Of a DNA stretch of 64,000 nucleotides, positions 41,897 to 53,057 are shown one piece after another. The position numbers and the translations under genes are program-made. The notes below the pieces were generated by a model. That model made no database searches and was not told the DNA's origin. It saw nothing but the letters and a program-made list of their open reading frames with translations. Position 1 is the first letter of the stretch. Every line of letters begins with the position of its first letter. This DNA comes from Brachypterus glaber (taxonomy: Eukaryota > Arthropoda > Insecta > Coleoptera > Kateretidae), in contig OY294047.1 in NCBI GenBank assembly GCA_958510825.1, positions 52,435,365 through 52,499,364 on the forward strand. Reading direction: 5' to 3'.

Positions 41897-42424
41897 TAAT
41901 AGTATATTAAAGTACTAGTTTCATAACATAAGTTTTTAGCGCACGAGTACAAGTTTAGAAAACGAGCCGCTTGCGGTGAGTTTTCTAAAGTACTAGTGCT
42001 CTAAAAACGTGTTATGAAACGAGTGCTTTATACAATTTTTTCTATTTTGCTCTAAAATTTAAAAAACTTACATTTAAATTGATGACTAATTTAGGGATTT
42101 TTGTTTTGGGTTGGCATTACAGTTTACACTATGTTTAAAATTCTAAGAACAAATGATATTTTGATATATTTTACAGTTATATCTTCTTTTTTCACTGCAA
42201 TTAACCAGTCCACAATTTTAACACGGTAAAAAATAACCCTAACACAAAATTTTGTAAAAAATTAAACTTTAAATCGACATTGACATTTGCACGCAAAACG
42301 TCAAGAGATAGGCTTTTGTATGTTGCCAACCCAACAGAAAAAAAAGTAGAGACCTCTTATGGGCCTATAAGAACACGCAAAATGCATGTGATTATGAGCT
42401 TATAAAAGTCGCAAAATAGAATAA
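41897..42424 (+). mobile_element. Family P hairpin element, copy 3
   Basis: Complete: TAATAGTATATTAAAG at the left, palindrome tip GCCGCTTGCGGT, right end GTCGCAAAATAGAATAAG. Nearly identical to P1 and P2. Confidence 0.85.
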
Positions 42425-43872
42425 GTTATTTTAAACAACGTTATAACAACGTTATATATAATTATTGTACATAACGCACTTTAGTACAATTTTTTTTAAT
42501 TTGGACCTGCGTTTCATTTCTTGTTATGCAGCGGCATTTCGATACAATAAATAGTACTCTACTCTACTCTACTCCTATTCTATTCTATTCTATTTTATCG
42601 GTGGCGGTTTTGGTAGGCAGCCCGTGGTCGCCGTTATTCTCTTGTCTTTTGCGTTCGTTTAATAATTTGTAAAATAAGTCTTCCCGGTAATTGCTGCCAC
42701 TGCGTGAAATAGGAACTCTTTGTTTAAAACGGCCCTAGCGCCGAGAATTAACGACAATCATTTGTTAACGTTTTTTCTAATTAAAATATAGGGTGATTAA
42801 ACCTCAAATACGGGGGCCATTTAACTTTTTACGAAGCCGGGAAGGCAAATGATTTTTTTATTACTTCGGAACTTATCTAAAAGGATGCAGAAATATTGCA
42901 TTCATGCTTCACTAAAGCATTCAAGCAATGTAGCATTAAAGTATCTCTTTTTCTATGCTATAGGTACGACCCTCGATATTATAACAGTCCTGTCACAGAA
43001 CTATCAAAATTTAAAACAAAAAAAATAAAAACGAAAAAAATTTTAAAAAAATTAAAAAAAAAGTTTTTCAAAAAAAAAAAATTTTTTCAAAAATTTTCTT
43101 TTTTAAAAAATTTTTTTTCGAAAAAAAATGATAATATAACACGGGTTTAAAAATAAATGTACACCTGCATTTTTCTAGGAGATCATACCTTAATCCGCAT
43201 GAAATCTTATGAAAAACCTTTTAAAATCCCATGTAACTTAACTTATTATTCATACAGATTTTTTTAAGAAGTGTTTTAAAATGCAAGTAGTTTCCAATTT
43301 ATTATTTACAATATGTAACGATTATGGTTTTTCATTTCTAGCGAGTGAATTGTTTGAATTTTACTAATAATCTCGTTTAACAAGCGAAAACGTGAGTTTT
43401 TTGCAATTTTTTTTAGTAAAAATTACTTATTTGGACTAATAATAGTAATATCTGATAAATATTTCATATATTATACAATAAATTCATGGGTTACTCCGTA
43501 ATGGGTTAATGAGTAAGTCCTCTTGAATTTACAACTTTTAAAACAATGTATTCTCATGAAAAAATATATGGTTTTTATCAGGCTATCAGGATTTTCAGAT
43601 CTAATAAACAAACCGTTATTTCCTTAAAAATAGTAAAGAACGTTACGTAACGCCACATCAGTCCTTCCTCCCTTCCCTTCGTAACGCATTATAACCCTAA
43701 CGCTCCCCCCTATGTGTGTTACGTATTTTAACAGTAGCCCTAAATTAAAATATCTAATAAGACGGCTTTTTATAATTTCCTTTTTAATTTTTAATTAAAA
43801 ATTATTCAATGTATCACTTGAGATAAACAGTTTTGAATGTATACCTCATATGCTAACAAATTGCTATTTCGT
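42425..43872. other. 1.4-kb unassigned stretch with simple repeats
   Basis: (TCTAC)n and (TATTC)n pentamers at 42550-42597; a (TA)GGGTGATTAAACCTC string at 42791 like a MITE end without partner; an A/T homopolymer patch at 43015-43130. The 84-codon frame across that patch is low complexity. CGTTACGTAACGCC at 43640 resembles an end of KK. No gene. Confidence 0.5.
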
Positions 43873-44338
43873 CCCCCCAGTATTGGTTTGTCGTATCTCC
43901 ATTTTCGGACATTTTGAGATTTGTATATTTACAGTTAAGTACTTTAGTGCGCAACAAACATTTTATCAATATATCCTTAAAATTATAAAATAAATTGTTG
44001 TATCTACACAAAATATTTTAAAATTTCAATATTGTTTTGTCGTATCTCCATTTTTAAAAGAAGAAGATTGCATTAAATCAAAAATATTATCTTAAATAAA
44101 AAAATAATAATTTTCACTTGCATTTAATATTGAAATTTAACATAAAATATAAAAATTGTAACTGCGAAATATCGTGCAGCCATTTTGCGAAAAAAAAATT
44201 AACATTGTCAACTATTGTAAGAAAAACGGTTGAAATTGATCCAGCATAAGATTTACAAGATATTAGTAAAACATCCTGAAACTCAATTTTCCGAAAATGG
44301 GATTTTTGGAGATACGACAAACCAATACTGGGGTGACG
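43873..44338. mobile_element. Family DD MITE (about 466 bp)
   Basis: Inverted ends CGTCCCCCCAGTATTGG and CGTCACCCCAGTATTGG, both continuing TTTGTCGTATCTCCA. A third, internal GTTTTGTCGTATCTCCATTT lies at 44033. Remnant at 1722-1785. The 68-codon frame is non-coding. Confidence 0.75.
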
Positions 44339-44606
44339 ATTTTAAAATATTATTCTCTATAAAAAATTGAGCCTGCAAATCTGTATACATTGCATATGGA
44401 TTTAGAGGCTTAACAATTTAAACGAACTCAACTTATCTTCTTTAAACTCTTTTCATAAAATTTATGTCCAGCCATTAGAAAACCCACCTACACACTCATA
44501 AATTTAACCAATAGGTTTGATAACACTAATCTACAAAGTTTTTGCGCTACAATGGTAATCACATTTTCTGCATTCTAAAAAAAAGTATTTTTGCATGCGC
44601 GCCATC
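44339..44606. other. Unassigned spacer
   Basis: No gene; ends with GCGCCATC (44599-44606), the left target duplication of V2. Confidence 0.5.
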
Positions 44607-45285
44607 GAACGAACTAATAACTCTTCTCTCTAGAATAGGCATTTCATTTGTAAAAACTGACAAAAACGTAGCCAACATATACATTTGTCTGTCTTACTCG
44701 CACAGCTTTGTATTAACACACGGAAAAAAATTAGTGGGCTCTGCGCTATACATTATAAGATATTTGGTAACAGTGGCAAATTATAGTGATTTAAGCTATA
44801 GATTATAACGGACACAATAACTAATAATGTTAAAAATAAATTGGAAACGATTATATATATTACAGACACGATTATATTTATTACAGGCACTATTATAAAT
44901 TTACAGAAATTTTATTATATTATAAAAATTATTAGCACGGACAATAATTAAATCTATTTAAGCTATAAATGCCATACTATTTGTTATATTTTATTATTCA
45001 CTAAACAATTAAAGTATTTCATATAAATTTTTACACTGACTGCCATAATTGTAAGAGAAAGCCTTGTATTTATATAATAAGCGATTATAATTTGCTTGGT
45101 ATGTGTGTTATAGCGCTCCTAGCTATATTTTTTTTTCCGTGCAGAGACAACAATAACAGTTACTGGTAATTGCTATTGTTCAGGCCTGAATATACCTACT
45201 ATTTGTTTACAAACAAACCGAGGTGTTGGCGATACTTTATATTAACGGTATGCGTATTCTAGAGAGAAGAGTTGTTAGTTCGTTG
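44607..45285 (+). mobile_element. Family V hAT-like MITE, copy 2 (carries H3)
   Basis: Perfect 8-bp duplication GCGCCATC on both sides (44599-44606, 45286-45293). Ends GAACGAACTAATAACTC and the inverse of CAACGAACTAACAACTC. Removing H3 and its 2-bp duplication leaves exactly 254 bp, the V1 length. Confidence 0.9.
44719..45141 (-). mobile_element. Family H element, copy 3 (423 bp)
   Basis: CACGGAAA ... TTTCCGTG, flanked by CA on both sides (44717-44718, 45142-45143). V1 shows the uninterrupted GACAGAGACAAC at the equivalent place. Confidence 0.9.
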
Positions 45286-45375
45286 GCGCCATCTCATGTA
45301 TCCAGTATTTCATATTAATATTGGGCGTATGACAAAAGATTCTTTTGTAGAAAGTTAAATTATTTCTGCAGTTAA

Positions 45376-46047
45376 ATTATTCACAGCGCCTGCGCTAGAA
45401 TAATATTATACGGTAGTTTCGAATTTTCAAAAAAATTCAAAAATAGACATAGAATATAATTTAAATATATATAATTTAAAAAGTCCAAACGTCTGTCTGT
45501 TAACATACAAACTTCTATCTGTCTGATTTCACGTTTTTTGTGAACACGATAACTTAAGAACGAATAATCCGATCGACTTGAAATTTTCAGGAAAAATCAA
45601 GTACTACAAAAGGAAGATCCCTATTGTTTTTAAAAGTAATCCCCCCAAAAAAACAAAAAAGTTATGGGGGTTAAACTTTTAAAAAAATCGAAAAAAGCTG
45701 ATAGAAATTTCCGATTAACGTAATTTTTTAGAAAAAAATTACTTTTATTGTAATGATCAATTCTACCAATTTTGAAAGTAATCCCCGTAACAACAAAAAA
45801 GTTATGGGGGGGAGGGGGTTAAACTTAAAAAAAAAAATAAAAAAAAACATTTTTTTTTCGTTATTTGCAAAAATAAAATAATAAATAAATTGTTAATTTT
45901 TTTATTTATTTATTTTTTCGCAAAAAGGAAATTAAAAAAATTGTTAAAAAATGTTTGGACTTTTTAAAGATTTTTTATATATTTTTTTTATTTTTTTTTT
46001 TTTAAGTATTTGTGATAAAGAAATATACCATTTGCTGTGAATAATAT
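45376..46047 (+). mobile_element. Family B element, copy 1 (672 bp)
   Basis: Inverted ends ATTATTCACAG (left) and CTGTGAATAAT (right). It contains GTCTGTCTG tracts, CACGATAACTTAAGAACG and a long A/T-rich tail. It is the uninterrupted counterpart of B2: CCCTATTGTTTTT here is split by A2 there. No frame. Confidence 0.75.
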
Positions 46048-46394
46048 ATAATGGAATGGAATTAACGAAAATTTTGCCGACTTTTTTCCTTATTTTTTTT
46101 TGTAAAAAGTATTGTTTTATTACCTTAAGGTCCCAGGTCTATTTTAACTATTTCTTATGGACGCACTTCTTTTTAGGATATGGAAAATCTTCCAATTCCT
46201 AATTGGAAAATCGATTCGAGACGAGAGTGAATAGCAAAACCGGATTTCCCAATAAAAAAATTGCCCGAATGCAGATTAATCTGTTACAAACGATTGTAAT
46301 GCCATTGTTGGAATATAAGATTTTCTCGGAGACTTTTCTATAGATTATATCACGCTAAACTGGATATCTTTAAATTAAGTCACCTTATAAAATA
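46048..46394. other. Unassigned spacer
   Basis: No gene; AATTCCTAATTGGAA short palindromic string near 46195. Confidence 0.4.
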
Positions 46395-46665
46395 GTTTTA
46401 TTGATCGAGAAAAGGCGTTTGATACTAATAGGTAAAGAGGAAATACAAATAACCTGCTTTTGACAACTAGAGTATTAACTTTACCATGTTTGTTTAACCT
46501 CATACTATTCTACCTAATTAAGCATATATGACTTGTGTACAAAAGGAAACCACTGGCTTTAAGTGACTTTCGATGCAGTTTTTTGGAGGATGTTTTTTTT
46601 ATATAAATAGTCAACTTATACGACAGATTTATTGATCTAGAAAAAGCGTTTGATACTTATTCACG
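46395..46665 (+). repeat. LINE RT motif remnants around a SINE relic
   Basis: TTTATTGATCGAGAAAAGGC (46398) and TTTATTGATCTAGAAAAAGC (46630) each continue GTTTGATACT and translate to FID(R/L)EKAFDT, the RT motif containing the first catalytic Asp of non-LTR enzymes. Neither has an open frame beyond about 12 codons. A worn SINE body lies between them. Confidence 0.5.
46478..46577 (-). mobile_element. tRNA-derived SINE, relic copy 4
   Basis: TTTAACCTCATACTATTCTA, CCTAATTAAGCAT, GACTTGTGT and CCACTGGCTTTAAGTGACTT follow the 3' half of SINE copy 1 with many changes. Confidence 0.65.
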
Positions 46666-47221
46666 AGGGATAAGTCTCCACATGGTTTTTACTATTTTTT
46701 TTGTAGTAGTAAAAAAACTAAACCATTAGTAATTAGTAATAAAATAAATCTGTTTATATAGGCTATTCTGTAGAATTATTGTGAACATTTTAATACGTTT
46801 GAAAAAAAAAAGACATGTGCAGCAATATTCAAACTCGTCTTGTAAAGTTATCGTTTCAAGTAAAAGCTTTCTACTCCTTGTACAACTTCTCAGAAGTTGT
46901 TCAACAGTCTTGTATAAAAAAAGAGATTCATTCGACTTAAACAATTTTTCTCAGCATGACAATATTATCCGACGTCGCTTTTTTACGAGACCTGATTAAT
47001 TCAAAGTAAACATTTTGGCAAATTAAATTTTCAGTAATTTCCAGACTATCATGCTCCAAGATTGATACAAGAAGAAATTGTTTTTCTAAGATTAAATAGT
47101 AAGAGTCGAGAAAAGAACACAGATCGTTAGTTTAGAAATTAAAGATATTTTTTGAGTTAAGTGAATTTATGCTAAATACAGGAGATTATTTTTATAGAAT
47201 TAATTATCCTAAGTATGTTTA
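46666..47221. other. Unassigned spacer
   Basis: Two overlapping 72-codon frames on opposite strands (46726-46999) without motifs; TGTACAACTTCTCAGAAGTT and its inverse make a short stem. No gene called. Confidence 0.45.
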
Positions 47222-47870
47222 TAAGAATATCTTTTTTCTACGACTGCTTTAGAATGTAAGCAAATACACACACTTTTCAAACACAGAATGAATCCATTCT
47301 AGCTCTAGATACGGTATGAATATTCCGTATCAAGTGTTAGAATGAGAACATGTAGTGCCATCTCTTGTTTATAAAAGTAAAGAAAACTGTACCAAAATTA
47401 GCAAAAATATTAAATATTTTACCATGAAATATTAAATAATTTAATGCAATTTAAAGTTTTTCGTTAAAATTACATAAAGTTTATTAGTTTTTCTTAATGT
47501 TTGACCAGTTTTTTATCAATTTAGTTCAATAAATTAAAACTTCTCAATCTATTGTTAAATATTTAAACCTAACATATGTCACAACAATCAACTTCAACCT
47601 TCAATTTTTGCATTATGATTTGTAAATATGTGCTAAAATTAAATAAAAATCTTTTTTAAGTAATGATTTGATAAAATTATTAAATAACATTAATTGCTTT
47701 ATTTAAAAATGTGTTTTGTTGCACTTACAATGTCTAGTCACAAAAAGCGTTGTTTTTAACCTTGTCCGCAGTTTAAAGCCATACAGTGTTTCATATTTGC
47801 AGTCGAAGAAAAAGTATAGTCTACAACACGTATGGAATAGTAATAATATTGTCTATATCAAACTAGTCAC
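47222..47870 (+). mobile_element. Family Y element, copy 2 (no H insertion)
   Basis: CTACGACTGCTTTAGAATGT through GCAGTCGAAGAAAAAGTATA matches Y1 and preserves the empty H2 site (TTTAGAATGTAAGC at about 47247). It has about 170 bp (47585-47757) that Y1 lacks. The terminal hairpin is reduced to GTATGGAATAGTAATAATAT. Confidence 0.8.
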
Positions 47871-49190
47871 AGAGTAAACTATTCTGTAAATCAGCTTTAA
47901 AAAGCTTAATACATTTAAGTTCCTTTAAGACATCCGTGATTAAAATAGTAATCAAACAATAAATCGGCATTTCAACTATTTAGTTCAGTTATTTTAAGCT
48001 GTTGGTAAACCACCGTTAATTTGGGGCCAGATTGTATGCAACAAAAGTTGGTTAAGTTGACCAAGTCCAAACGTGTTCCTGAATAACACTAGGCAACACG
48101 GTTTCTTGCCCTGATTGGCGTTATATGTTTTTTAACTAATTTTCAGCCGCTGAGTCCGAATCTGTCCTTAGATTTTTTTCTATTACTTTAAGTTTCTGAC
48201 AAAAATGAGATGAAAGTGGCAAAATATCATTATTTTATTCCTCTTTTGTTCTAAAAGCATGGGAAATAAAAATATTGTGAGTACAAATTTGGATTGGGCG
48301 ACTCAAAAAAAAAAAAAGGCATTATTTCCTAGACTCAAAAATGTGAGATGCTGGAATTTTTCTAAGAACAGATTGGGATTCTACGCCCTTCACTTAGTAA
48401 GAAAAATGTACTTTCAAATCAGGACAAAAAAAAGTTGCGATTTGTTGCCTAGTGTAATTGTCGAATAGTTCCAAACAAGGAATTTAATTCCCAGAACTTT
48501 GGTTTAAAGCAAATACTTAACAAAATGATCAATACAGAATAATTACACAGCCCCACAAAAGAAAAAAATCTGATGTCCCAACGGACCAGACTAAACACAA
48601 AAAACATACTTTTTTCGTACATTAGTTATGTTTTTTGAGGTAGTTCCCTATACCTCTGACCACATTTTAAAAGCTTTTAAATAATAATATATGCGTGTTC
48701 CAAATTTGAAGTCGATATCTCTACTCGTTCAAAATTTAAGAGGGGGTGACTTTTGGTTTGGACTATTTTATCATTTTATAAACATTTTTCTGAAAAATTT
48801 AATGGCTTTTTTTTTCATTTTTCAGAAAAATGTTTGTAAAATGATAAAAATATTAAAAATATAATATTTTTTGTGTTTAGTTACTAGGTTTGGACTTTTA
48901 TGAATAGAATTTTTACTCTATGTGTTACAGGAAGCCCAAAAAACTGTGGAGCCGTTTATATAAAGTGTCTTTTGGAAGACGCCCTCTGAAGTGGTTAAGA
49001 TGTACTAAAAATGCAAAAAAATATATTCTTAATGTTTTATAAATATGTCTAAAAGAAAGCAGTTCAATAAATACAATATTCTTTTCACAAAAAAAAATTA
49101 AAGCTTATTTTTTTCAATTATGAAACGTAAAGTCGCCTTAATTTAATTTTAAACCGCATATTTACCGGAAGTGTACAAAACGAAGTTCAA
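47871..49190. other. 1.3-kb unassigned stretch
   Basis: No gene. The 69-codon frame at 48259-48468 shows no known motif. Contains the hairpin at 48767-48848. Confidence 0.45.
48767..48848. repeat. 82-nt AT-rich hairpin
   Basis: TTATCATTTTATAAACATTT with TTCTGAAAAA pairs with TTTTTCAGAAAAATGTTTGT and AAAATGATAAA around a loop of about 20 nt. Stem of about 30 bp with one bulge. Low GC makes chance or MITE origin possible. Confidence 0.5.
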
Positions 49191-49194
49191 GGTT

Positions 49195-49398
49195 GGGTAA
49201 ATCCATGGTAAGTTACTTTTGGTAATTGACGTTACAGCCGCCGAAAAAATTACACTTTCTTTTAAATATTTTATTACATTATTATTAAAGATTGTTTGTT
49301 ATTTATTATTATTAAAGATTGTTTCTTAAAAAGTAATAATTTAATAAAACAAGGTATTTTTTTCGGCGGCTGTAACGTCAGTTACAATGGATTTACCC
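49195..49398. mobile_element. MITE LL, 204 bp with 4-bp duplication
   Basis: Inverted ends GGGTAAATCCAT, continuing TGACGTTACAGCCGCCGAAA in both arms; a 15-bp insertion splits the left arm. GGTT flanks both sides (49191-49194, 49399-49402). The centre has ATTATTATTAAAGATTGTTT twice in tandem. No frame. Confidence 0.8.
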
Positions 49399-49494
49399 GG
49401 TTGGCGTGTTTCTTACTGTCTAACATTTAACTTTACTTTTAAACAAGATAAATGATAATGCTAAGAGCAACTTCAGATGGCTAATGAGAACTCA

Positions 49495-49763
49495 TTTTGC
49501 ATGTTTGTTTGTTTGTTTTTAACCTCGTACTATTCTACTTAATTAAGCATCCCCTAAGTCCAGGACTTGTGTGGGCTAGTAGTAGAGAGAACCACCGGCT
49601 TTAATTGACTTTCGAACCAATATATCTAGGGAGTACGCCTTCGCCAAATTTCAATTATTAATTAACTGAAAAAGGCAATCGGCGCCAGTGAGGTTTGAAC
49701 TCACGATCATTAGATCAGTGTCAGGCTATATCGATGCCATTGACCGCTGAGCTAAATCTCCCA
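49495..49763 (-). mobile_element. tRNA-derived SINE, copy 1 (most complete)
   Basis: On the minus strand: tRNA-like head with A box TAGCTCAGCGG and B box GAGTTCAAACC, ending CACTGGCGCC. Then a body (TTAATTAATAATTGAAATTT, GCCGGTGGTTCTCTCTACTA, CAAGTCCTGGACTTAGG) and an (AAAC)n tail (49500-49517). Other copies: 34108-34285, 46478-46577 and 63519-63703. The head suggests pol III transcription; the partner LINE is not obvious. Confidence 0.85.
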
Positions 49764-49813
49764 GTTTTACGTGTAAAAAATGTTTTAAATTCTGCAGTCT
49801 TTATACCAGTTTT

Positions 49814-51218
49814 TATACTATTCACAGCGCCTGCGCTAGAATAGTATTATACGGTAGTTTCGAATTAAAAAAAAATCAAAAAACGTCCTAGACAAAAAAA
49901 AGTTGGATAAAGATTTGTTTCATGAAAAAATAAGCAATTTTTTTGAAATGTCCGTCTGATGTCACGTTTTTGTGTACACGATAACTCAAGAACGAATAAT
50001 CCGATCGACTCGAAATTTTCGGGAAAAATCAAGTTCTGTGAGGGGAAGGCTAGAGGAAATGCGCCTAATTTCGGATGGTTTCCAAATTTCGGATAGTAGT
50101 GTATTTAAGATACTGTCTGCAAAGGTAAACAGAAACCTACTTTTATGTGAAGCCAAAAGTCAAACTAAATCCGTCCTGTAATATGATAACGGTAGAGCTT
50201 CTCCCCTTTAAATGGCAGCACAAATCGTTTATATTGCAAATGGCAGTTTTGTGCTCAGTTGCATTATTATGCTTGTTTATTTTATAAATAATCGTTATAA
50301 AAGTTCGTGATTCTGTCTTGGGTAAGTTATGATGTTAGTTAAGTTGATCCACTATTCATAATTAAGCAATTTGAAAACGTAAACATTCTACAAATTTCTA
50401 ATCTAAAAAGCAGAAAGTTGCCTAATTTCGGATAGACCATTTTTGTGCATTTGATTCCCAATTTCGGATATCCGCAAGGTAATTATTATTCAGGATAACC
50501 AACCATTAATTATTTTTTTTATAATGATACAACAAACTAAGATAAACAATTTTGAAAAATCGAAAATTACCTGATAGTAAGATATTCGAAATTGGGAATC
50601 TAAAATTATAGTTCCTATAGTATTTCGTAGAAAATCGCTTAATGATTAAATTACGTCTTAAATGTAAAGGAATAACAAGAAACATAAGCAATGGGATCCA
50701 GATCAACTCTTGAAAAAATTTTTTCGGATATGTCCGAAATTAGGAGCCCTTTTTCAAATGCACAAAAATGCGCTGATTTTTTTTAACCGTGTTTTTTGGA
50801 AAAAATAAACTAATAAAATTGCTTTTATAATAAATCATGGTTCGCTATAATAAGTTGTATCTGGTTATATAAAAAAAATATCAAAAAGTAATACCGAGTA
50901 TTAAGTATTGAATACATTGTAAATGGTATCCGAAATTAGGCGACTTTCCTCTATTGTTTTTGAAAGTAATCCCCCTCAAAAAAATATAATTTTCGAAAAA
51001 AAATTTTAATTTTTTCGTTTTTCGCAAAAAGAAAATTAAAAAAAAAAATAGAAAGGTTTGGATTTTTTTTTAATTTTGTTTTGAAAAAAAAAATTAATTT
51101 TTCGTTCTTCAAAAAAATATCTTTTAAAAAATAAAATGTTGTTTTTTTAATTTTTTTTATTTGTATTTTTTTCAGGTATTTGGAAAAATGCATTATATCA
51201 TTTACTGTGAATAGTATA
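49814..51218 (+). mobile_element. Family B element, copy 2 (carries A2)
   Basis: Inverted ends TATACTATTCACAG and CTGTGAATAGTATA (14 of 14). Without A2 it is about 500 bp. It shares CGATAACTCAAGAACGAATA and ATCCGATCGACT with B1; A/T homopolymer parts differ in length. Confidence 0.8.
50053..50951 (-). mobile_element. Family A element, copy 2 (899 bp)
   Basis: Ends GAGGAAATGCGCCTAATTTC and the inverse of GAGGAAAGTCGCCTAATTTC, with TA on both sides (50051-50052, 50952-50953). B1 gives the unoccupied target: one TA between GGAAGATCCC and TTGTTTTT. Inverted relative to A1. Confidence 0.9.
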
Positions 51219-51616
51219 TAATGGAATGCGTAGCATTACATATCTTCACGGCTTGTTAAACGTTTACTGTACGGTTAACGTTTAACAAAAGTACATTTTA
51301 CCAAAAAAAAATCCTTTATGGGGGTATAATCTTTTTTTTTTTTGAAAGACAAACTTCTAGTTTTTTTAGCAACATTTTATCTGAGGACTAATTTTCCAGT
51401 TTTTCTTAAAATTACATTATACTAAAAATGTAGGTACATAATGTCAATAAAAATTAAATTAATTTTGAGCTATTGAATGTTTTTATGTTACGAAGAAAGT
51501 CTTATTATATGAATGATAAAAATTTATTATAGTAATGTTAAGTTTATAAAGATATTGCACTGCTCTACTACAAATTTTCACAATCAATGAGAAAATCCCT
51601 ATAAGGCAATAAACTT
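51219..51616. other. Unassigned spacer
   Basis: A short perfect inverted pair GTTAAACGTT / AACGTTTAAC at 51256-51286; otherwise AT-rich without features. Confidence 0.45.
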
Positions 51617-51955
51617 TATTTATCCAATACATACAGATAATAAGACAATTACCAGCTTTATTTTAAATAAATAAACTCAATAATAACCCCCGCGTGGCTT
51701 TTACTTTATTGAGTAGATAATTATTTATTTTACCCACTCAACTGTCACTTGTCAAATTATTTTCTTGTAAATGTCATTAAAATTTTTAATAAAAATATGA
51801 ATTCCTAAGCTATTTATTGGATAAAACCTTGTATGGCACTCATGGGTAAACCGATATTGCCCTCTCGAAAATTAACCTGCTTGGCTGACGCCTCGCAGGT
51901 TAATTTTCTCATGGGCAATATCTTACTTTACCCACTAGAACCATAAATAACTATT
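51617..51955 (-). mobile_element. Family R hairpin element, copy 2
   Basis: Inverted relative to R1, complete with hairpin tip GGCTGACGCC (GGCGTCAGCC on the family strand) and edge CCATAAATAACTAT. Confidence 0.85.
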
Positions 51956-52414
51956 TTTATTTATAATAATGTTAAATATATTTAATTAGTAGAATTTCGT
52001 TTATATAGTGAATTTATTCATCGACTCAAAAGTAATAAAATCCTTTTATGATGTAAAATAAGTAAAAATAGCTTTTTTTTACCTTTGCACTTTATTGGGC
52101 ACATTTGGTTTTATATTTAAATCATTCTGTTTTTAAATCCATGATAAATTAAGTTTTTATGTCAAATCAATAGGGATAATCTCCTAATCTCGGCATTTAT
52201 CTACGGTTTTATGAACCTTTTATATGATTATGTGATTTATGCTAATATCGAGAATTTAAATCACATTATCCTTTTAAAATTTAAGGATATTTACCCCGTA
52301 AACAAAAAAGTTTTGTAAAAAAGAATCTGAAAACTGTACGATAAAAGGATATTGGAGTTTAGTGACAAGTAAATTAGGGTTTTATGGCAAATAATCTACA
52401 AAAATTAAACCGTT
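51956..52414. other. Unassigned AT-rich spacer
   Basis: No gene or element ends recognised. Confidence 0.5.
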
Positions 52415-52624
52415 AAAATAAAGTATCGCCAACATCTCGGTTTGTTTATAAACAAATAGTAGGTATATTCAGGCCTGAACAATAACAATTACCAGTAACT
52501 GGTATTGTTGTCTCTGTTAGAACAAAGATGTGCGAGTAAGACAGACGAATGTTTATGTTGCCGACGTGTTTGTCAGTTTTATCGAATGAAATGCCTATTC
52601 TAGAGAGAAGAGTTATTAATTCGT
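52415..52624 (-). mobile_element. Family V hAT-like MITE, copy 3 (left end lost)
   Basis: Follows V1 in reverse from AGTATCGCCAACATCTCGG to AGAGTTATTAATTCGTG. The outer 30 bp of one end are missing, and no 8-bp duplication can be shown. Uninterrupted at the H3 position. Confidence 0.8.
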
Positions 52625-53057
52625 GGTTACCTCCACTTATATTTTGAGTAAACTGGGTAAAAAAGATAATGCGGAAATATTTACCAAATAAAGATTCGGT
52701 ATCAAATTGTTTTTAAATTATTTAGAATATTCACGAAAATATTTTTCATCGATTTTTTTCTTGTAATATCATCAATTTTTTGTAAAACGATTATAGATGT
52801 TCAAAATTCATACATTTTTACAGCACTTTTCCTTTTATACGATCAATAATCGCCCGGGAATTAAAAAGGAAAACAGAATGAAAAACGTGAGTTTCTAGAA
52901 TGCGGCAGGTCATGAGTGCCGTTGTCACGTAACAGGTCGTTTTTTTTCAGGGTTTTAAAGTCCCACTTTTCCGACTGAATGTATGTTTGCACCTAAACCT
53001 TGATTTAATAAAATTCTATTTTGTTTTGCATTTTCGAGAAAATGTGAAAATAGTGGG
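52625..53057. other. Unassigned spacer
   Basis: No gene; ends with GTGGG (53053-53057), the left duplication of the solo LTR. Confidence 0.5.

Noticed and set aside
42896..43150. Lys/Phe-rich 84-codon frame
   Set aside because: Product of an A/T homopolymer patch.
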